DNA of 45,447 nt from Spirochaetia bacterium (GCA_021736385.1 JAIPFY010000021.1:1-45447); one strand, 5' to 3'. Counted from the first letter of the stretch, positions 8,383 to 16,717 are shown. Numbers and translations are program-made. The notes: generated from the letters alone by a model not told the origin.

Positions 8383-9012
8383 TTACTTGATCAGACCGTT
8401 TCTGACTGCATGGATGATCAGTTCCGGTGTATTCTTCGTCCCGGTCTTGGTCTTGATCCTATGCCGATGGGTACCTACCGTCTTCTCTGCGATGTGCAGT
8501 TCATCAGCTATCTCCCGACTGGTATACCCGTCTGCAAGATACCTGAGCACAGTGAGTTCCCGGCTGCTCAGATGCTCCCGGGTCCTCCTGTTCGGTCTGA
8601 CAGTGTAGGTACTTTCCTCACTGCAGTTGACTGCTCTCACAGGCTGTTCCCTGATATAATCGATCGCATCGAAGAGATCCGAGAGCCCATCGGTCGCATT
8701 GATGATATTGATGATTCCCGCCTCCTGCGCTGCCTGATTCTCTTCAATGCCGTTGGTATGATTCATCCCGATGATCGGACAGGCGTAGGTACAGGAAGCT
8801 ACACGCTTCGCCAGTTCAGGGCAGGTTATATCTGCCAGACCCATGGAAACGATCGAGATCGCTGGCTTCAGGACCGGATAGTGCTTGAGAAAGTCGATCC
8901 CGCTGCCGCTGCAGTAGATGATCTCAACTCTCTCATCCTGCTGCAGCGTATCTTTGAGCAAGGTCCTGAACAACCGATGATTATCTATTATCGCTAACTG
9001 TGTACAACTCAT
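8383..9012 (-). CDS. NarL/LuxR-type response regulator with degenerate receiver
   Basis: 209 residues. The C-terminal LuxR HTH is clear (LSSRELTVLRYLADGYTS, REIADELHIAEKTVGTHR). The N-terminal ~120 residues have receiver topology (LAIIDNHRLFRTLLKDTL.. EAGIINIINATDGLSDLFDAI) but the phosphorylation residues look lost: the acidic pair is Asp-Asn, the phospho-acceptor strand reads AISIVSMGL with no Asp, and the usual Lys of GYLLK is Asn (NIINAT). It may therefore work without a histidine kinase, and no kinase is nearby. The start at 9012 has GAGG upstream; a longer in-frame version adds 32 residues unlike the family. It is divergent from fhs across a 211-nt gap, so it may control fhs or itself. 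Confidence 0.88.
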   Translation of the reverse strand: MSCTQLAIIDNHRLFRTLLKDTLQQDERVEIIYCSGSGIDFLKHYPVLKPAISIVSMGLADITCPELAKRVASCTYACPIIGMNHTNGIEENQAAQEAGIINIINATDGLSDLFDAIDYIREQPVRAVNCSEESTYTVRPNRRTREHLSSRELTVLRYLADGYTSREIADELHIAEKTVGTHRHRIKTKTGTKNTPELIIHAVRNGLIK

Positions 9013-9114
9013 GCAAACCTCAATATGTGTTAATGTGTAAAGGTAAAAATCGACCTGTGTATATGAACCTGTTACAGTGTATTGCACATGCAACAGTGGT
9101 ATCAACATACGCGA

Positions 9115-9143
9115 GGGAATTTTTCACCTACTAAAAAAATCCC
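9115..9143. other. Imperfect inverted repeat in the luxR-fhs intergenic region
   Basis: GGGAATTTTT pairs with AAAAAATCCC across ~9 nt with one mismatch, in the 211-nt gap between divergent genes. It lies upstream of the candidate fhs promoter. It could be a regulator site or a weak terminator-like element. The same gap has a short direct repeat, ATGTGTTA/ATGTGTAA (~9024-9039), next to the luxR start. Confidence 0.3.
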
Positions 9144-9161
9144 CACAACCGGAACGTTTCA

Positions 9162-9189
9162 TTGTACCATGATGCTACGTGCATATGAT
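9162..9189 (+). promoter_or_regulatory. Candidate promoter for fhs
   Basis: TTGTAC (9162-9167), 16-nt spacer, TATGAT (9184-9189). The predicted start is near 9196, giving a ~28-nt leader that carries the AGGAGG ribosome-binding site. The -35 match is only moderate. Confidence 0.4.
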
Positions 9190-9223
9190 TTTCATCATGA
9201 TGATACAGAACAGGAGGATGCGC

Positions 9224-10837
9224 ATGAAATCAGATATCGCTATCGCACAGGCATGTACACTGAGGCCGATCGGACAGATCGCAGAGGCTATCGGCTTACA
9301 GAAAGAGATCATCCAGTACGGCCCCTATATGGCCAAGATCCCGCTCTCTGCAGCTGCTGGTTCGAAACAGGTGACCGGAGGTAAGCTGATCCTGGTAACG
9401 GCAATGACCCCTACCCCATTCGGAGAGGGAAAGACGACCAATACGATCGGTATCGTACAGGCTCTGAGCAAGATCGGAAAGCAGGCCATAGCTGCCATCC
9501 GTGAACCTTCGCTGGGTCCCTGCATGGGAGTCAAAGGCGGCGCTGCCGGTGGAGGGTACTCCCAAGTACTTCCCATGGAGGAGATAAACCTGCATTTCAC
9601 CGGTGATATCCATGCGGTATCCATCGCACACAACCTGCTCTCTGCCATGATCGACAATCACATCCACCAGCATGCAGAACCGCACCTCAACCCTGCGAAG
9701 GTCAGCTGGCCACGCGTGATGGACATGAATGACCGGTCCCTGCGGAATATCGCCATAGGCCTGAGCGACCATGGGGAGAATGGACAGGCACGAAGGGATG
9801 GCTTTGAGATCACCGCGGCATCGGAAGTGATGGCGATCCTCTGTCTGGCGCATGATCTGGAAGATCTGAAGCACCGACTGGGGAATATCATCGTGGGGAC
9901 AGCCTTTGACGGGACTACCGTATATGCTTCGGACCTCCATGCACAGGGAGCCATGGCTGCCCTATTGAAACAGGCGATCAACCCGAATCTCGTGCAGAGT
10001 ATCGAGGGAGTCCCCGTGCTGATACACGGCGGACCGTTTGCCAACATAGCCCATGGATGTAATTCGATCACGGCAACCAGGACAGCCATGAGGCTTGCGG
10101 ACTACACGGTGACCGAAGCAGGGTTCGCATCAGAACTGGGAGCTGAGAAGTTCTTCAACATCACCTGCCGGGTCGGGGAGTTCGCACCCCGGGCAGCGGT
10201 ACTGGTCGTCACGCTGCGGGCATATAAGATCCACGGCATGGACAACATCCTCAAGCACGTGGAGAATATCAGGCTGCATGGGATACCGGCGATCATCTCG
10301 ATCAACAGATTCCTTGATGATGATGAGCAGGAACTCATCGCACTGAAAGCAGAGATCGAGGGACATGAGATCCCGGTATCGATCACGGACTTCAGAGAAG
10401 CGGGCGGGAACGGCGGTATCGAACTGGCCCATCTGCTTGTCGATGCATGTGAGGCAAAACAGCCCTTCTGTCACCTCTATGAATTGGAAATGCCTCTGAA
10501 AGAGAAGATCCAGACCATCTGCACGAAGATCTACGGAGCCGACGGAGTCTCCTTCGCCAAGGGACTCATCACCAGGATGAGACGACTGGAGCAGGAAGGC
10601 TACGGGACACTGCCGGTATGCATGGCAAAGACCCAGATGTCTCTGACTGACAACCCGAAAACGACCGGAAGACCGAAGGGCTTCACCATATCGGTGACCC
10701 GCATCGAGGTGAAAGCCGGAGCAGGGTTCATCGTCGTCTATACCGGGGAGGTCATGACCATGCCCGGGCTGCCGAAAGTACCATCAGCCTGCAGTATCGA
10801 CATCACGGCCGAAGGCACGATATCAGGGTTGTTCTGA
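9224..10837 (+). CDS. fhs: Formate--tetrahydrofolate ligase
   Basis: 537 residues, close to the usual ~555. It makes 10-formyl-THF from formate, THF and ATP in one-carbon metabolism. Seen: the P-loop TPFGEGKTT (residues 64-72), REPSLGPCMGVKGGAAGGGYSQV (split here as REPSLGPCMG and KGGAAGGGYSQV), HFTGDIHA, and RFLDDDEQEL followed by the formate-site region. The start at 9224 was chosen because AGGAGG lies 7 nt upstream; an ATG at 9218 would be too close to that SD and the further upstream extension is unconserved. No other Wood-Ljungdahl gene is in the window, so a housekeeping purine/serine role is the simplest reading. Its 3' end overlaps the convergent dehydrogenase gene by 15 nt. Confidence 0.97.
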   Translation: MKSDIAIAQACTLRPIGQIAEAIGLQKEIIQYGPYMAKIPLSAAAGSKQVTGGKLILVTAMTPTPFGEGKTTNTIGIVQALSKIGKQAIAAIREPSLGPCMGVKGGAAGGGYSQVLPMEEINLHFTGDIHAVSIAHNLLSAMIDNHIHQHAEPHLNPAKVSWPRVMDMNDRSLRNIAIGLSDHGENGQARRDGFEITAASEVMAILCLAHDLEDLKHRLGNIIVGTAFDGTTVYASDLHAQGAMAALLKQAINPNLVQSIEGVPVLIHGGPFANIAHGCNSITATRTAMRLADYTVTEAGFASELGAEKFFNITCRVGEFAPRAAVLVVTLRAYKIHGMDNILKHVENIRLHGIPAIISINRFLDDDEQELIALKAEIEGHEIPVSITDFREAGGNGGIELAHLLVDACEAKQPFCHLYELEMPLKEKIQTICTKIYGADGVSFAKGLITRMRRLEQEGYGTLPVCMAKTQMSLTDNPKTTGRPKGFTISVTRIEVKAGAGFIVVYTGEVMTMPGLPKVPSACSIDITAEGTISGLF

Positions 10838-11797
10838 GAGGTTCACCACATGCTGCGGCTCACCGTCCATCCATGAACGGACGTTCTCCACAGCCGCAGC
10901 AAGCAGCCTTCTTCTTGCAGCTGATGTTGCCCATGCAATATGGGGAGTGATATAGCAGTTCTTCACATGCAAGAGCGGATGATCAGCTGCTGGGGGCTCC
11001 TGTGAGAGGACATCGAGCCCCGCACCGGCGATCTGCCCCTCATCAAGCGCAGCTGCCAGAGCCTGTTCATCAACGAGCAGGCCTCTGCTCGTATTGATCA
11101 GCAGCGCAGAGGACTTCATCAGTCCCAGCCGCCGGGCACTGACGATACCCGATGTCTCCCGGGTCAGCGGACAGTGCAGCGATACGACATCACTACGCCT
11201 GAATACCGTATCGATATCGGTGAAGGTCACCCCGCTCATCGAAGCCTTCTTCGCTGCGCTCCGATCATAGGCGATGACCTGCATACCGAACGCCCGTGCC
11301 AGGTCGGCGGTCCGCTGACCGATCATTCCGTACCCGATGATGCCGAACGTGAGTCCCGAGAGCTCTACCATCGGATGATCCCAGAAACAGAAATCCTCCT
11401 GGCTCGACCACTTCCCACCGGCTACGCTCTCAGCGTGCTCGGCAGTATGCATGGTAAGATGCAGGATATGAGAGAAGACCATCTGCGCGACCGAATCCGT
11501 GCTATAGGCGGGGATGTTCGTCACCGGGATCGAACGATCGGCAGCAGCCTGCAGATCCACCACATTGTACCCTGTTGCCAGGACACCTATGTAACGCAAT
11601 CGGGGAAGCGCTGCGATACAGGCAGCATCGATCACGGTCTTGTTGGTGATCAGCACCTCGGCCCCTGCTGCGCGGGATAGGATCTCATCGGGGCCGGTCC
11701 GCTCGTATACGGTCAGTTCTCCCAGTCGCTCAAGCGGTTCCCAGCTCAGATCCCCCGGATTGAGGGTATACCCGTCCAATACCACTATATGCATCAT
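10823..11797 (-). CDS. D-isomer-specific 2-hydroxyacid dehydrogenase (glycerate/hydroxypyruvate reductase-like)
   Basis: 324 residues, full length for the family. It carries out NAD(P)H-linked reduction of a 2-keto acid such as hydroxypyruvate. Seen: substrate loop VLATGYNVVDL (~72-82), Rossmann motif GIIGYGMIG (~152-160), an Asp after the second strand (IAYDRS), NTSRG (catalytic Arg), LSQEPP (Glu) and PHIAWAT (His). The arrangement YNVVD and HIAWAT fits the HprA/glycerate dehydrogenase branch, so hprA is possible but not certain. AGGAG precedes two adjacent ATGs (11797 and 11794). It is convergent with fhs with a 15-nt overlap. Confidence 0.9.
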   Translation of the reverse strand: MMHIVVLDGYTLNPGDLSWEPLERLGELTVYERTGPDEILSRAAGAEVLITNKTVIDAACIAALPRLRYIGVLATGYNVVDLQAAADRSIPVTNIPAYSTDSVAQMVFSHILHLTMHTAEHAESVAGGKWSSQEDFCFWDHPMVELSGLTFGIIGYGMIGQRTADLARAFGMQVIAYDRSAAKKASMSGVTFTDIDTVFRRSDVVSLHCPLTRETSGIVSARRLGLMKSSALLINTSRGLLVDEQALAAALDEGQIAGAGLDVLSQEPPAADHPLLHVKNCYITPHIAWATSAARRRLLAAAVENVRSWMDGEPQHVVNLSEQP

Positions 11798-11874
11798 ATA
11801 CGCTCCTGTTCTCTTCTATTGTTTCAGATCATGCTATCGTACCCGGCAAGCAGTCACATCATAGGAGTGAATAC

Positions 11875-11903
11875 TTGCATATCGGCTGTACTGCCGGTAT
11901 ACT
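11875..11903 (+). promoter_or_regulatory. Candidate promoter for the NatAB-like ABC operon
   Basis: TTGCAT (11875-11880), exactly 17 nt, TATACT (11898-11903). The predicted start is near 11910, giving a ~29-nt leader before the ATG at 11939. The ribosome-binding site is weak (GACAGGG). Confidence 0.45.
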
Positions 11904-11938
11904 TCCCCTATCAACACGATAAAGAGACAGGGTATCCA

Positions 11939-12682
11939 ATGGTAACAGTACAGGATCTCAGCAAGTCATTCAAGACGAAGAAACAGATGAAGCAGGTACT
12001 CGATCATATCTCATTCACAGCCCAGCCGGGAAACATCTACGGACTGCTCGGCCCCAACGGCGCTGGGAAGACCACCACCCTCAGGCTCATCGCCACATTG
12101 CTGAAACCGGATTCCGGCACGGTGACTGTGGACGGCAGTGACACAGTGACTCACAGCAGAGCCGTCCGTGATAAGATCGGTCTTCTGACCGGGGAGATGC
12201 GCCTTTCAGGGAATCTCTCACCGAGAGAGACCTTGAGATTCTTCGGGCAGCTCAACCACATGGATAGAAAGGCCGTAGACGAGAGAATAGCCAGCTTGAG
12301 CTCCTACTTCGGGATGGACGACTATCTGGACCGACCCATAGACCGTCTCTCTTCGGGTATGAAACAGAAGATATCCCTTGCGGTGAGCATCATCCATGAC
12401 CCGAAGATCATCATGTTCGATGAACCAACGAGCAACCTCGATATCCTGGCAGTCAAGACCGTCATCGATTTCCTCTTCGATGAGCGCCGTCAGGGGAAGA
12501 CCATCATCCTTTCGACCCACATCCTCTCCGAGGCTGAGAAACTCTGCGATACTGTCGGTATCCTGCTTGACGGACAACTCGTGGTGCAGGGATCTATCCC
12601 GTCACTGCTCGAGCAGTATCATACCCCCAGGCTTGAAGATATCTTCTTCGAACTGGCAAGAGAGAGAGGATTGACCACATGA
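11939..12682 (+). CDS. ABC transporter ATP-binding protein (NatA-like)
   Basis: 247 residues. ATPase partner of the following ABC-2 permease. Walker A GPNGAGKTT (38-46), Q-loop replaced by the TGEMRL region as in NatA-type exporters, signature LSSGMKQK, Walker B IIMFDEPTSNLD and H-loop STHILSEAEKL. The pairing with a large ABC-2 permease that has an extracytoplasmic domain resembles Bacillus NatAB (sodium extrusion), but the substrate cannot be read from sequence. The start was placed where similarity begins; in-frame sequence upstream lies in the promoter. It overlaps the permease gene by 4 nt (ATGA). Confidence 0.93.
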   Translation: MVTVQDLSKSFKTKKQMKQVLDHISFTAQPGNIYGLLGPNGAGKTTTLRLIATLLKPDSGTVTVDGSDTVTHSRAVRDKIGLLTGEMRLSGNLSPRETLRFFGQLNHMDRKAVDERIASLSSYFGMDDYLDRPIDRLSSGMKQKISLAVSIIHDPKIIMFDEPTSNLDILAVKTVIDFLFDERRQGKTIILSTHILSEAEKLCDTVGILLDGQLVVQGSIPSLLEQYHTPRLEDIFFELARERGLTT

Positions 12683-13854
12683 GTATACTCCAACAGAAAG
12701 AACTGCTCTCCGATGCACTGATCATCTTCACCAAGGAGATGAGAAACATCTTCAAAGATAAGAGAACGGTCTTCTCCCTCTTCATACTGCCGCTATTCCT
12801 CATCCCGGTACTGTTCATCGGTATCGAGAGCATGAGCTCTCTCCAGCAGCAGAAAGCAGAGCAGACCCGTTATACGCTGCAGATCCTGAACAACCCTGAT
12901 CCTCGATTCACTGATATCATCTCACAGCTGCTCTCCTGGCAGGCTGTAGAGACTCCCGGGGAGGATACGCTCATCATAGAGTTCCCCGAAACCTATACCC
13001 CGGGAGTCCCTGCGGAGATCTCCATCAGGTACGATTCCACCTCCAGTGCCTCATCCTATGCCGCACGAACGATCACCAGAGCTGTAGAACAGTATGACGA
13101 TGTCCTTGCAACACTCACGCTCAAAGCCTCCGGCCTTGATCTGGAGGTGCTCTACACACTTACGCCGAAGCTTATCGATACCGCTCCGCCGCAGGCTCAG
13201 GGTACTCAGTTCCTCGCGATGATGCTGCCCTACCTCATCCTCATCTACACCTTCGCAGGGGCTATGGGCGTGGGCATGGATACCACGGCAGGAGAGAAGG
13301 AACGGGGGTCTCTGGCTATCCTGCTGGTCAATCAAGTCTCCCGAACTTCTATTGCGTTGGGCAAAGTGCTGTTCGCACTCTCGGTCGGGATTATCTCCAG
13401 TTTCATGACCTTTGCCGGTATGCTCATCGCCTTCAGCGTCACAGGGGGATTCTTCAGCGAACAGACCCAGTTCTCAGGATTCTCCATCCCCTCACTGCTC
13501 ACCCTGCTGATCACCCTCATGTGCACCAGCATGCTCGCAGCATCGCTGATCGTACTGCTCGGATCACTGGCAAAGAGTGTGAAAGAGGCGGCAGGCTACA
13601 TCACACCGGTCTATATCATCGTCGTGGTGATGGGAGTACTGACCATGAATCTTGATGCTGCCACACAGCCGCTGCTGTTTCTCATCCCCTTTGCGAACTC
13701 GGTCTTCCTCATGAAGAGTGCGATCATCGGGGATGTATCTGCACTGCCGCTGGTACTGACCGTGGGTTCACTCTCTCTGATCATAGCTGTACTGATCACG
13801 CTGACTTCCCGGCTGTACAACTCGGAGAAGATCCTTGAAGGCGCTGCTTCCTGA
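12679..13854 (+). CDS. ABC-2 type permease (NatB-like)
   Basis: 391 residues. TM1 at ~30-50 (FSLFILPLFLIPVLFIGI), then a ~120-residue extracytoplasmic domain, then five or six TM helices from ~180 (FLAMMLPYLILIYTFAGAMG.. ISSFMTFAGMLIAF.. LIVLLGSLAKSVKEAAGY.. IIVVVMGVLTM.. LTVGSLSLIIAVLITL). The TAGEKERGSLAILL loop is typical of ABC-2 sodium/drug exporters of the NatB type. It is co-translated with the upstream ATPase gene. No obvious terminator follows; the next gene has its own promoter 30 nt downstream. Confidence 0.9.
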   Translation: MSILQQKELLSDALIIFTKEMRNIFKDKRTVFSLFILPLFLIPVLFIGIESMSSLQQQKAEQTRYTLQILNNPDPRFTDIISQLLSWQAVETPGEDTLIIEFPETYTPGVPAEISIRYDSTSSASSYAARTITRAVEQYDDVLATLTLKASGLDLEVLYTLTPKLIDTAPPQAQGTQFLAMMLPYLILIYTFAGAMGVGMDTTAGEKERGSLAILLVNQVSRTSIALGKVLFALSVGIISSFMTFAGMLIAFSVTGGFFSEQTQFSGFSIPSLLTLLITLMCTSMLAASLIVLLGSLAKSVKEAAGYITPVYIIVVVMGVLTMNLDAATQPLLFLIPFANSVFLMKSAIIGDVSALPLVLTVGSLSLIIAVLITLTSRLYNSEKILEGAAS

Positions 13855-13883
13855 TAAATCATTAGCTAGCATGCGCCCTAATA

Positions 13884-13913
13884 TTGACAGATATACCCAT
13901 TATTACGTACAAT
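13884..13913 (+). promoter_or_regulatory. Strong promoter placed for a leaderless transcript
   Basis: TTGACA (13884-13889), 18-nt spacer, TACAAT (13908-13913). Exactly 6 nt separate the -10 box from the ATG at 13920, so with +1 seven nt after the -10 box the transcript would begin at the A of ATG. No Shine-Dalgarno is present between them. Confidence 0.65.
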
Positions 13914-13919
13914 CATCCT

Positions 13920-14099
13920 ATGAAAGTAACAGAAATAAAAGAAATCGCAAAGACACTCAACGTGCCTGTAGGAAAGAAACGAAAGATGGAGCTGATTCGT
14001 GATATTCAGATAGCTGAAGGTCATGCAGCATGTTTTGACAGTGGGATCACCAACTGCGGTCTGAAAGACTGCCTCTGGTTCGACGACTGTCAAAAATAA
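13920..14099 (+). CDS. Small SAP-like domain protein
   Basis: 59 residues. Residues 1-35 (MKVTEIKEIAKTLNVPVGKK, KMELIRDIQIAEG) match a SAP/Rho-N-like helix-extended-helix fold, followed by a Cys-rich tail with CFDSG..NCGLKDCLWFDDC. This small SAP protein with a C-x-DCLW-x-DDC end occurs in many bacteria and is presumed to bind nucleic acid; the Cys residues could bind a metal. The ATG at 13920 was chosen because the conserved MKVxEIKEIAK begins there and it sits exactly at the predicted transcription start. An in-frame TTG at 13884 is the -35 box itself. A strong hairpin follows the stop. Confidence 0.85.
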   Translation: MKVTEIKEIAKTLNVPVGKKRKMELIRDIQIAEGHAACFDSGITNCGLKDCLWFDDCQK

Positions 14100-14108
14100 T
14101 CGAAAGAA

Positions 14109-14145
14109 CGGAGAGCTCTGGTCAGTATCTGATCACAGCTCTCCG
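14109..14145 (+). terminator. Long hairpin after the SAP-like gene (no U-tract)
   Basis: CGGAGAGCT (14109-14117) pairs perfectly with AGCTCTCCG (14137-14145), and inner bases TG..TCAG/CTGA..CA extend the stem with one mismatch around a TAT loop. It begins 9 nt after the stop codon. The downstream bases are not T-rich. From 14146 to 14342 I see no gene; the stretch probably holds the promoter of the next gene. Confidence 0.6.
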
Positions 14146-14342
14146 TATCACCCTCCGCAACGCGTATTGAAGGAGCGGTTACAACGACTGTCCCTTCTGG
14201 ACCTTGCTCATCTTTATTTGGGAAACCTGTTAGGCGACACTCTTCAGTGAAGGCTTATCAGCTGCAGTACAGATTCTACAACATTTGCTGCGTACACCCC
14301 ACATACTGTGTGTGAAAAGTGGTATCATCTGAGGATTCAGCT

Positions 14343-15131
14343 ATGCACAAGATCTTTTCTGGAACGATCCAGAAACCACAGGATATCCTGTACCATTGGC
14401 CAGAGACCCTGTTCATCACCGATAGCAGCGTGCTGCTCAGACTCTTTCAGCTCCAAGCGACAGATGTCGAGGAGGTGCTGGGATTCCTTCAGGAGATCTC
14501 TCTTCAGCTATGGGCACCATACCATCTCATCGCCGAATACCTCATGCAGCAGCCGCGAACCGTACTGACCATACTCCAGGAAAGCAGACAGCTCCAGAAC
14601 GACCTGCTGAACTCGATAGAACACCTGCTGGGGCAGAAAGAGCTGCTCCCTGCATCCTTACAGCCTCATCACACGGTGGATCTCGAAAGGGATCTTGGAT
14701 CTCTCACTGATTCGATCGAGACCTCCATGCAGAAATACGACGAGCATGCCAGGAAGCTCTTTCAGACCATAGCAGAGCTCTATACCGATAAGATCGGCAG
14801 ACCGTTCGATGCCCTGACCATCGAGGAACTTGACACACTCTACCAGAGACGAACATTCGAACAGCTGCACCCGGTACGTATGGACGACCGGGATGGCGTG
14901 GACCGATACCAGATGGTCCTCGGGTGGCTTGAGATCCTGCAGAAGCTTAAAAAAGAGGCCGTCCCAGTGGTGTTCATCACCGATGGACATCCTGCTCCCT
15001 GGTGGGAAGCCCTGCCGTCTGCGGGCTTCAGGACCCACCGATCGCTCAGGGCAGAGGCGCAAGGTGTCCTCGCTGTGCCGTTCACCATCATGGAACTGTC
15101 TGATCTCATGAACATCCATCGGTCCCGTTGA
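14343..15131 (+). CDS. PIN-like domain protein (PIN_8/DUF4935-like), possibly inactive
   Basis: 262 residues. The N-terminus LFITDSSVLLRLFQL (Asp27) resembles the DTNVLLNLYR start of PIN_8 nucleases, followed by LWAPYHLIAEYL like the lWiP-x-v-x-xEF segment, a long helical middle (~70-160), and VVFITDGHPAPWW (209-221) at the place of the TDDKKEDWW motif. PIN domains are Mg-dependent RNases. Here the late acidic cluster is DGHPAP instead of DDKKED, so catalysis may be weak or lost. ATG 14343 has GAGG 9 nt upstream. It stands alone between a SAP-like gene and a convergent TetR gene. The family call is by motif only. Confidence 0.6.
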   Translation: MHKIFSGTIQKPQDILYHWPETLFITDSSVLLRLFQLQATDVEEVLGFLQEISLQLWAPYHLIAEYLMQQPRTVLTILQESRQLQNDLLNSIEHLLGQKELLPASLQPHHTVDLERDLGSLTDSIETSMQKYDEHARKLFQTIAELYTDKIGRPFDALTIEELDTLYQRRTFEQLHPVRMDDRDGVDRYQMVLGWLEILQKLKKEAVPVVFITDGHPAPWWEALPSAGFRTHRSLRAEAQGVLAVPFTIMELSDLMNIHRSR

Positions 15132-15177
15132 GACAGCACTGAGGTTCCTTTGCACTCTATAGAGATTCACAGGGCCC

Positions 15178-15789
15178 CTAGGCCTTCATCCCCCGTTCTA
15201 TGACATCCATGTACCATGAGAACTTCTGCAGGATCGTTTCAGTATCGAGATGGCCTTCGGCATCGACCGTACCGAACGCTCTGGCGAAGGATGAGAAGAA
15301 GAATCCCAGCAGCTCGGCTTCGAAGTCTGCCGGGATATCGGATCTGATCTGATCCTCCCTGCGGGCATCTTCTACCAGATCAAGAAAATAACTCCTGCTT
15401 TCACTCCCCAGGGCCCGCTCAGAGATCCTGCGGGCGGCAGCTGAGGGTTCGGTCGTGATGTGAAAGATCAGCCCCTCGATCACCGGGTCACTGCAGGTAA
15501 AGAGTTCTGAGAGTTCACCGAGAAGGCGGAACTTCGCAAAGAGGGGTAAGCTCTCCGCCTCTGCAGCTTCAGGCCGTGCAGAGAAGAACTGGAGCTTCTT
15601 CTGTGCAAGCAGCACGGCAACAGCCTCGTAGAGCTGTTCCTTGTTCTTGAAGTGATAGTAAAAATTCCCCTTACCGACACCTGAGTGCTGCAGGATCGTA
15701 TTCAACGAGGCCTGATCATAGTACTGCAGAGAGAACTCCTCCATAGCCGCCTGAAGCAGGGCCTCTTTCTTTCCAAACCGTTTTTGCAT
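15178..15789 (-). CDS. TetR/AcrR family transcriptional regulator
   Basis: 203 residues. An N-terminal HTH (EALLQAAMEEFSLQYYDQAS, NTILQHSGVGKGNFYYHFKN, KEQLYEAV) is typical of TetR repressors; the C-terminal ~140 residues are the helical ligand/dimer domain. It lies 8 nt downstream of the hydrolase gene, and the shared promoter carries two palindromes of TetR operator type, so autoregulation of the two-gene unit is the natural model. The stop is convergent with the PIN-like gene, 46 nt away. Confidence 0.92.
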   Translation of the reverse strand: MQKRFGKKEALLQAAMEEFSLQYYDQASLNTILQHSGVGKGNFYYHFKNKEQLYEAVAVLLAQKKLQFFSARPEAAEAESLPLFAKFRLLGELSELFTCSDPVIEGLIFHITTEPSAAARRISERALGSESRSYFLDLVEDARREDQIRSDIPADFEAELLGFFFSSFARAFGTVDAEGHLDTETILQKFSWYMDVIERGMKA

Positions 15790-15797
15790 GCTGACCC

Positions 15798-16682
15798 CTA
15801 CCCTTCTGATATGATCTGATCATACAGGAGAGAGGAGAGCATCGCAAGGCTGGAAGCTCCGGTACTGTGGCCCTTGTCGATGATGGTGCAGCTGGACTCA
15901 TCGAAGAACGACAACTGTTTCTCAAGCAGGAAGATCCTGTCATAGCGGCCGAGGATGGGATAGACATGAGCGGGGTTTGCTGCACGATACTCATCCCCGA
16001 AGTTCAGGACCTCCCTGATATGTCGCTCTCTGGTACGGCGGGCTTCAGGGGAAGTCATGACCGCATAGCCTGAATCGATGAAGAGATCTCCCACCAGAGG
16101 GCCTGCGAGTATGGGGACATACCTGTCAGCACTTCCGTAGAGAGCAGCATGCAGACAGCTTACCACGCCCCCGAGACTCATGCCGGTCACGATGACCGGG
16201 CCACTGCTGAGGGCGCGGTGCTCACGTATGATCATCTCGATGAGCGCTGCTGAAGAGGCCAGCATGGCCGCGTACCGGGAGAGCGAGGAGATACAGCTGA
16301 AGAACTCTTTGTTGTTCCGGCACCACGGTGCTTTCACAGCCATGAGATTCATCCCGGAATCGGCAAACGACCTCCGTCTGAACAATCCCTTGAAGCTGAA
16401 GAGATAACTGCCCTCAGCTGCTCCATGGTGGTAGATCACCAGCGGTGCATCCCTGCCCCCCTTCTGGGAGAACAGCACCCCTGGATCGGTAGAGATCCCC
16501 TTCACATCGGCTCGATACTGGTTGTAGCCTGCTTCCGGATACCAGCACGTTTCCACGGCTGCATGCGCTGCAAGCTCGAACAACCGCTCTGATTCGCACG
16601 ATTCAGAAAAGTATCGCAGATCCTTTCTCAAACTGCCAGCCAGCTTCAGGCTGTAGACATCCAGGGCACTATGCATGTTCAT
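15798..16682 (-). CDS. Alpha/beta hydrolase
   Basis: 294 residues, no signal peptide. LVIYHHGAAEGSYLFSF supplies the oxyanion His-Gly region; the nucleophile elbow is TGMSLGGVVS; an acid candidate is in LGRYDRIFL; the catalytic His is in DKGHSTGAS. The fold is that of serine hydrolases acting on esters; the substrate is unknown. The start has AAGGAG 7 nt upstream. First gene of a two-gene operon with TetR, so it may inactivate or use the TetR ligand. Expression should be low unless the ligand is present, given the operators over its promoter. Confidence 0.82.
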   Translation of the reverse strand: MNMHSALDVYSLKLAGSLRKDLRYFSESCESERLFELAAHAAVETCWYPEAGYNQYRADVKGISTDPGVLFSQKGGRDAPLVIYHHGAAEGSYLFSFKGLFRRRSFADSGMNLMAVKAPWCRNNKEFFSCISSLSRYAAMLASSAALIEMIIREHRALSSGPVIVTGMSLGGVVSCLHAALYGSADRYVPILAGPLVGDLFIDSGYAVMTSPEARRTRERHIREVLNFGDEYRAANPAHVYPILGRYDRIFLLEKQLSFFDESSCTIIDKGHSTGASSLAMLSSLLYDQIISEG

Positions 16683-16717
16683 GACATACTCCTTATCATA
16701 CGTGCTTCAAATAGTTC

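Noticed and set aside
9013..9223. Possible riboswitch upstream of fhs
   Set aside because: The predicted leader is under 30 nt and the only hairpin lies upstream of the promoter, so there is no room for a folate or other aptamer.
13884..13919. TTG-started longer version of the SAP-like protein
   Set aside because: The TTG is the first three bases of the -35 box, there is no SD, and conservation starts at ATG 13920.
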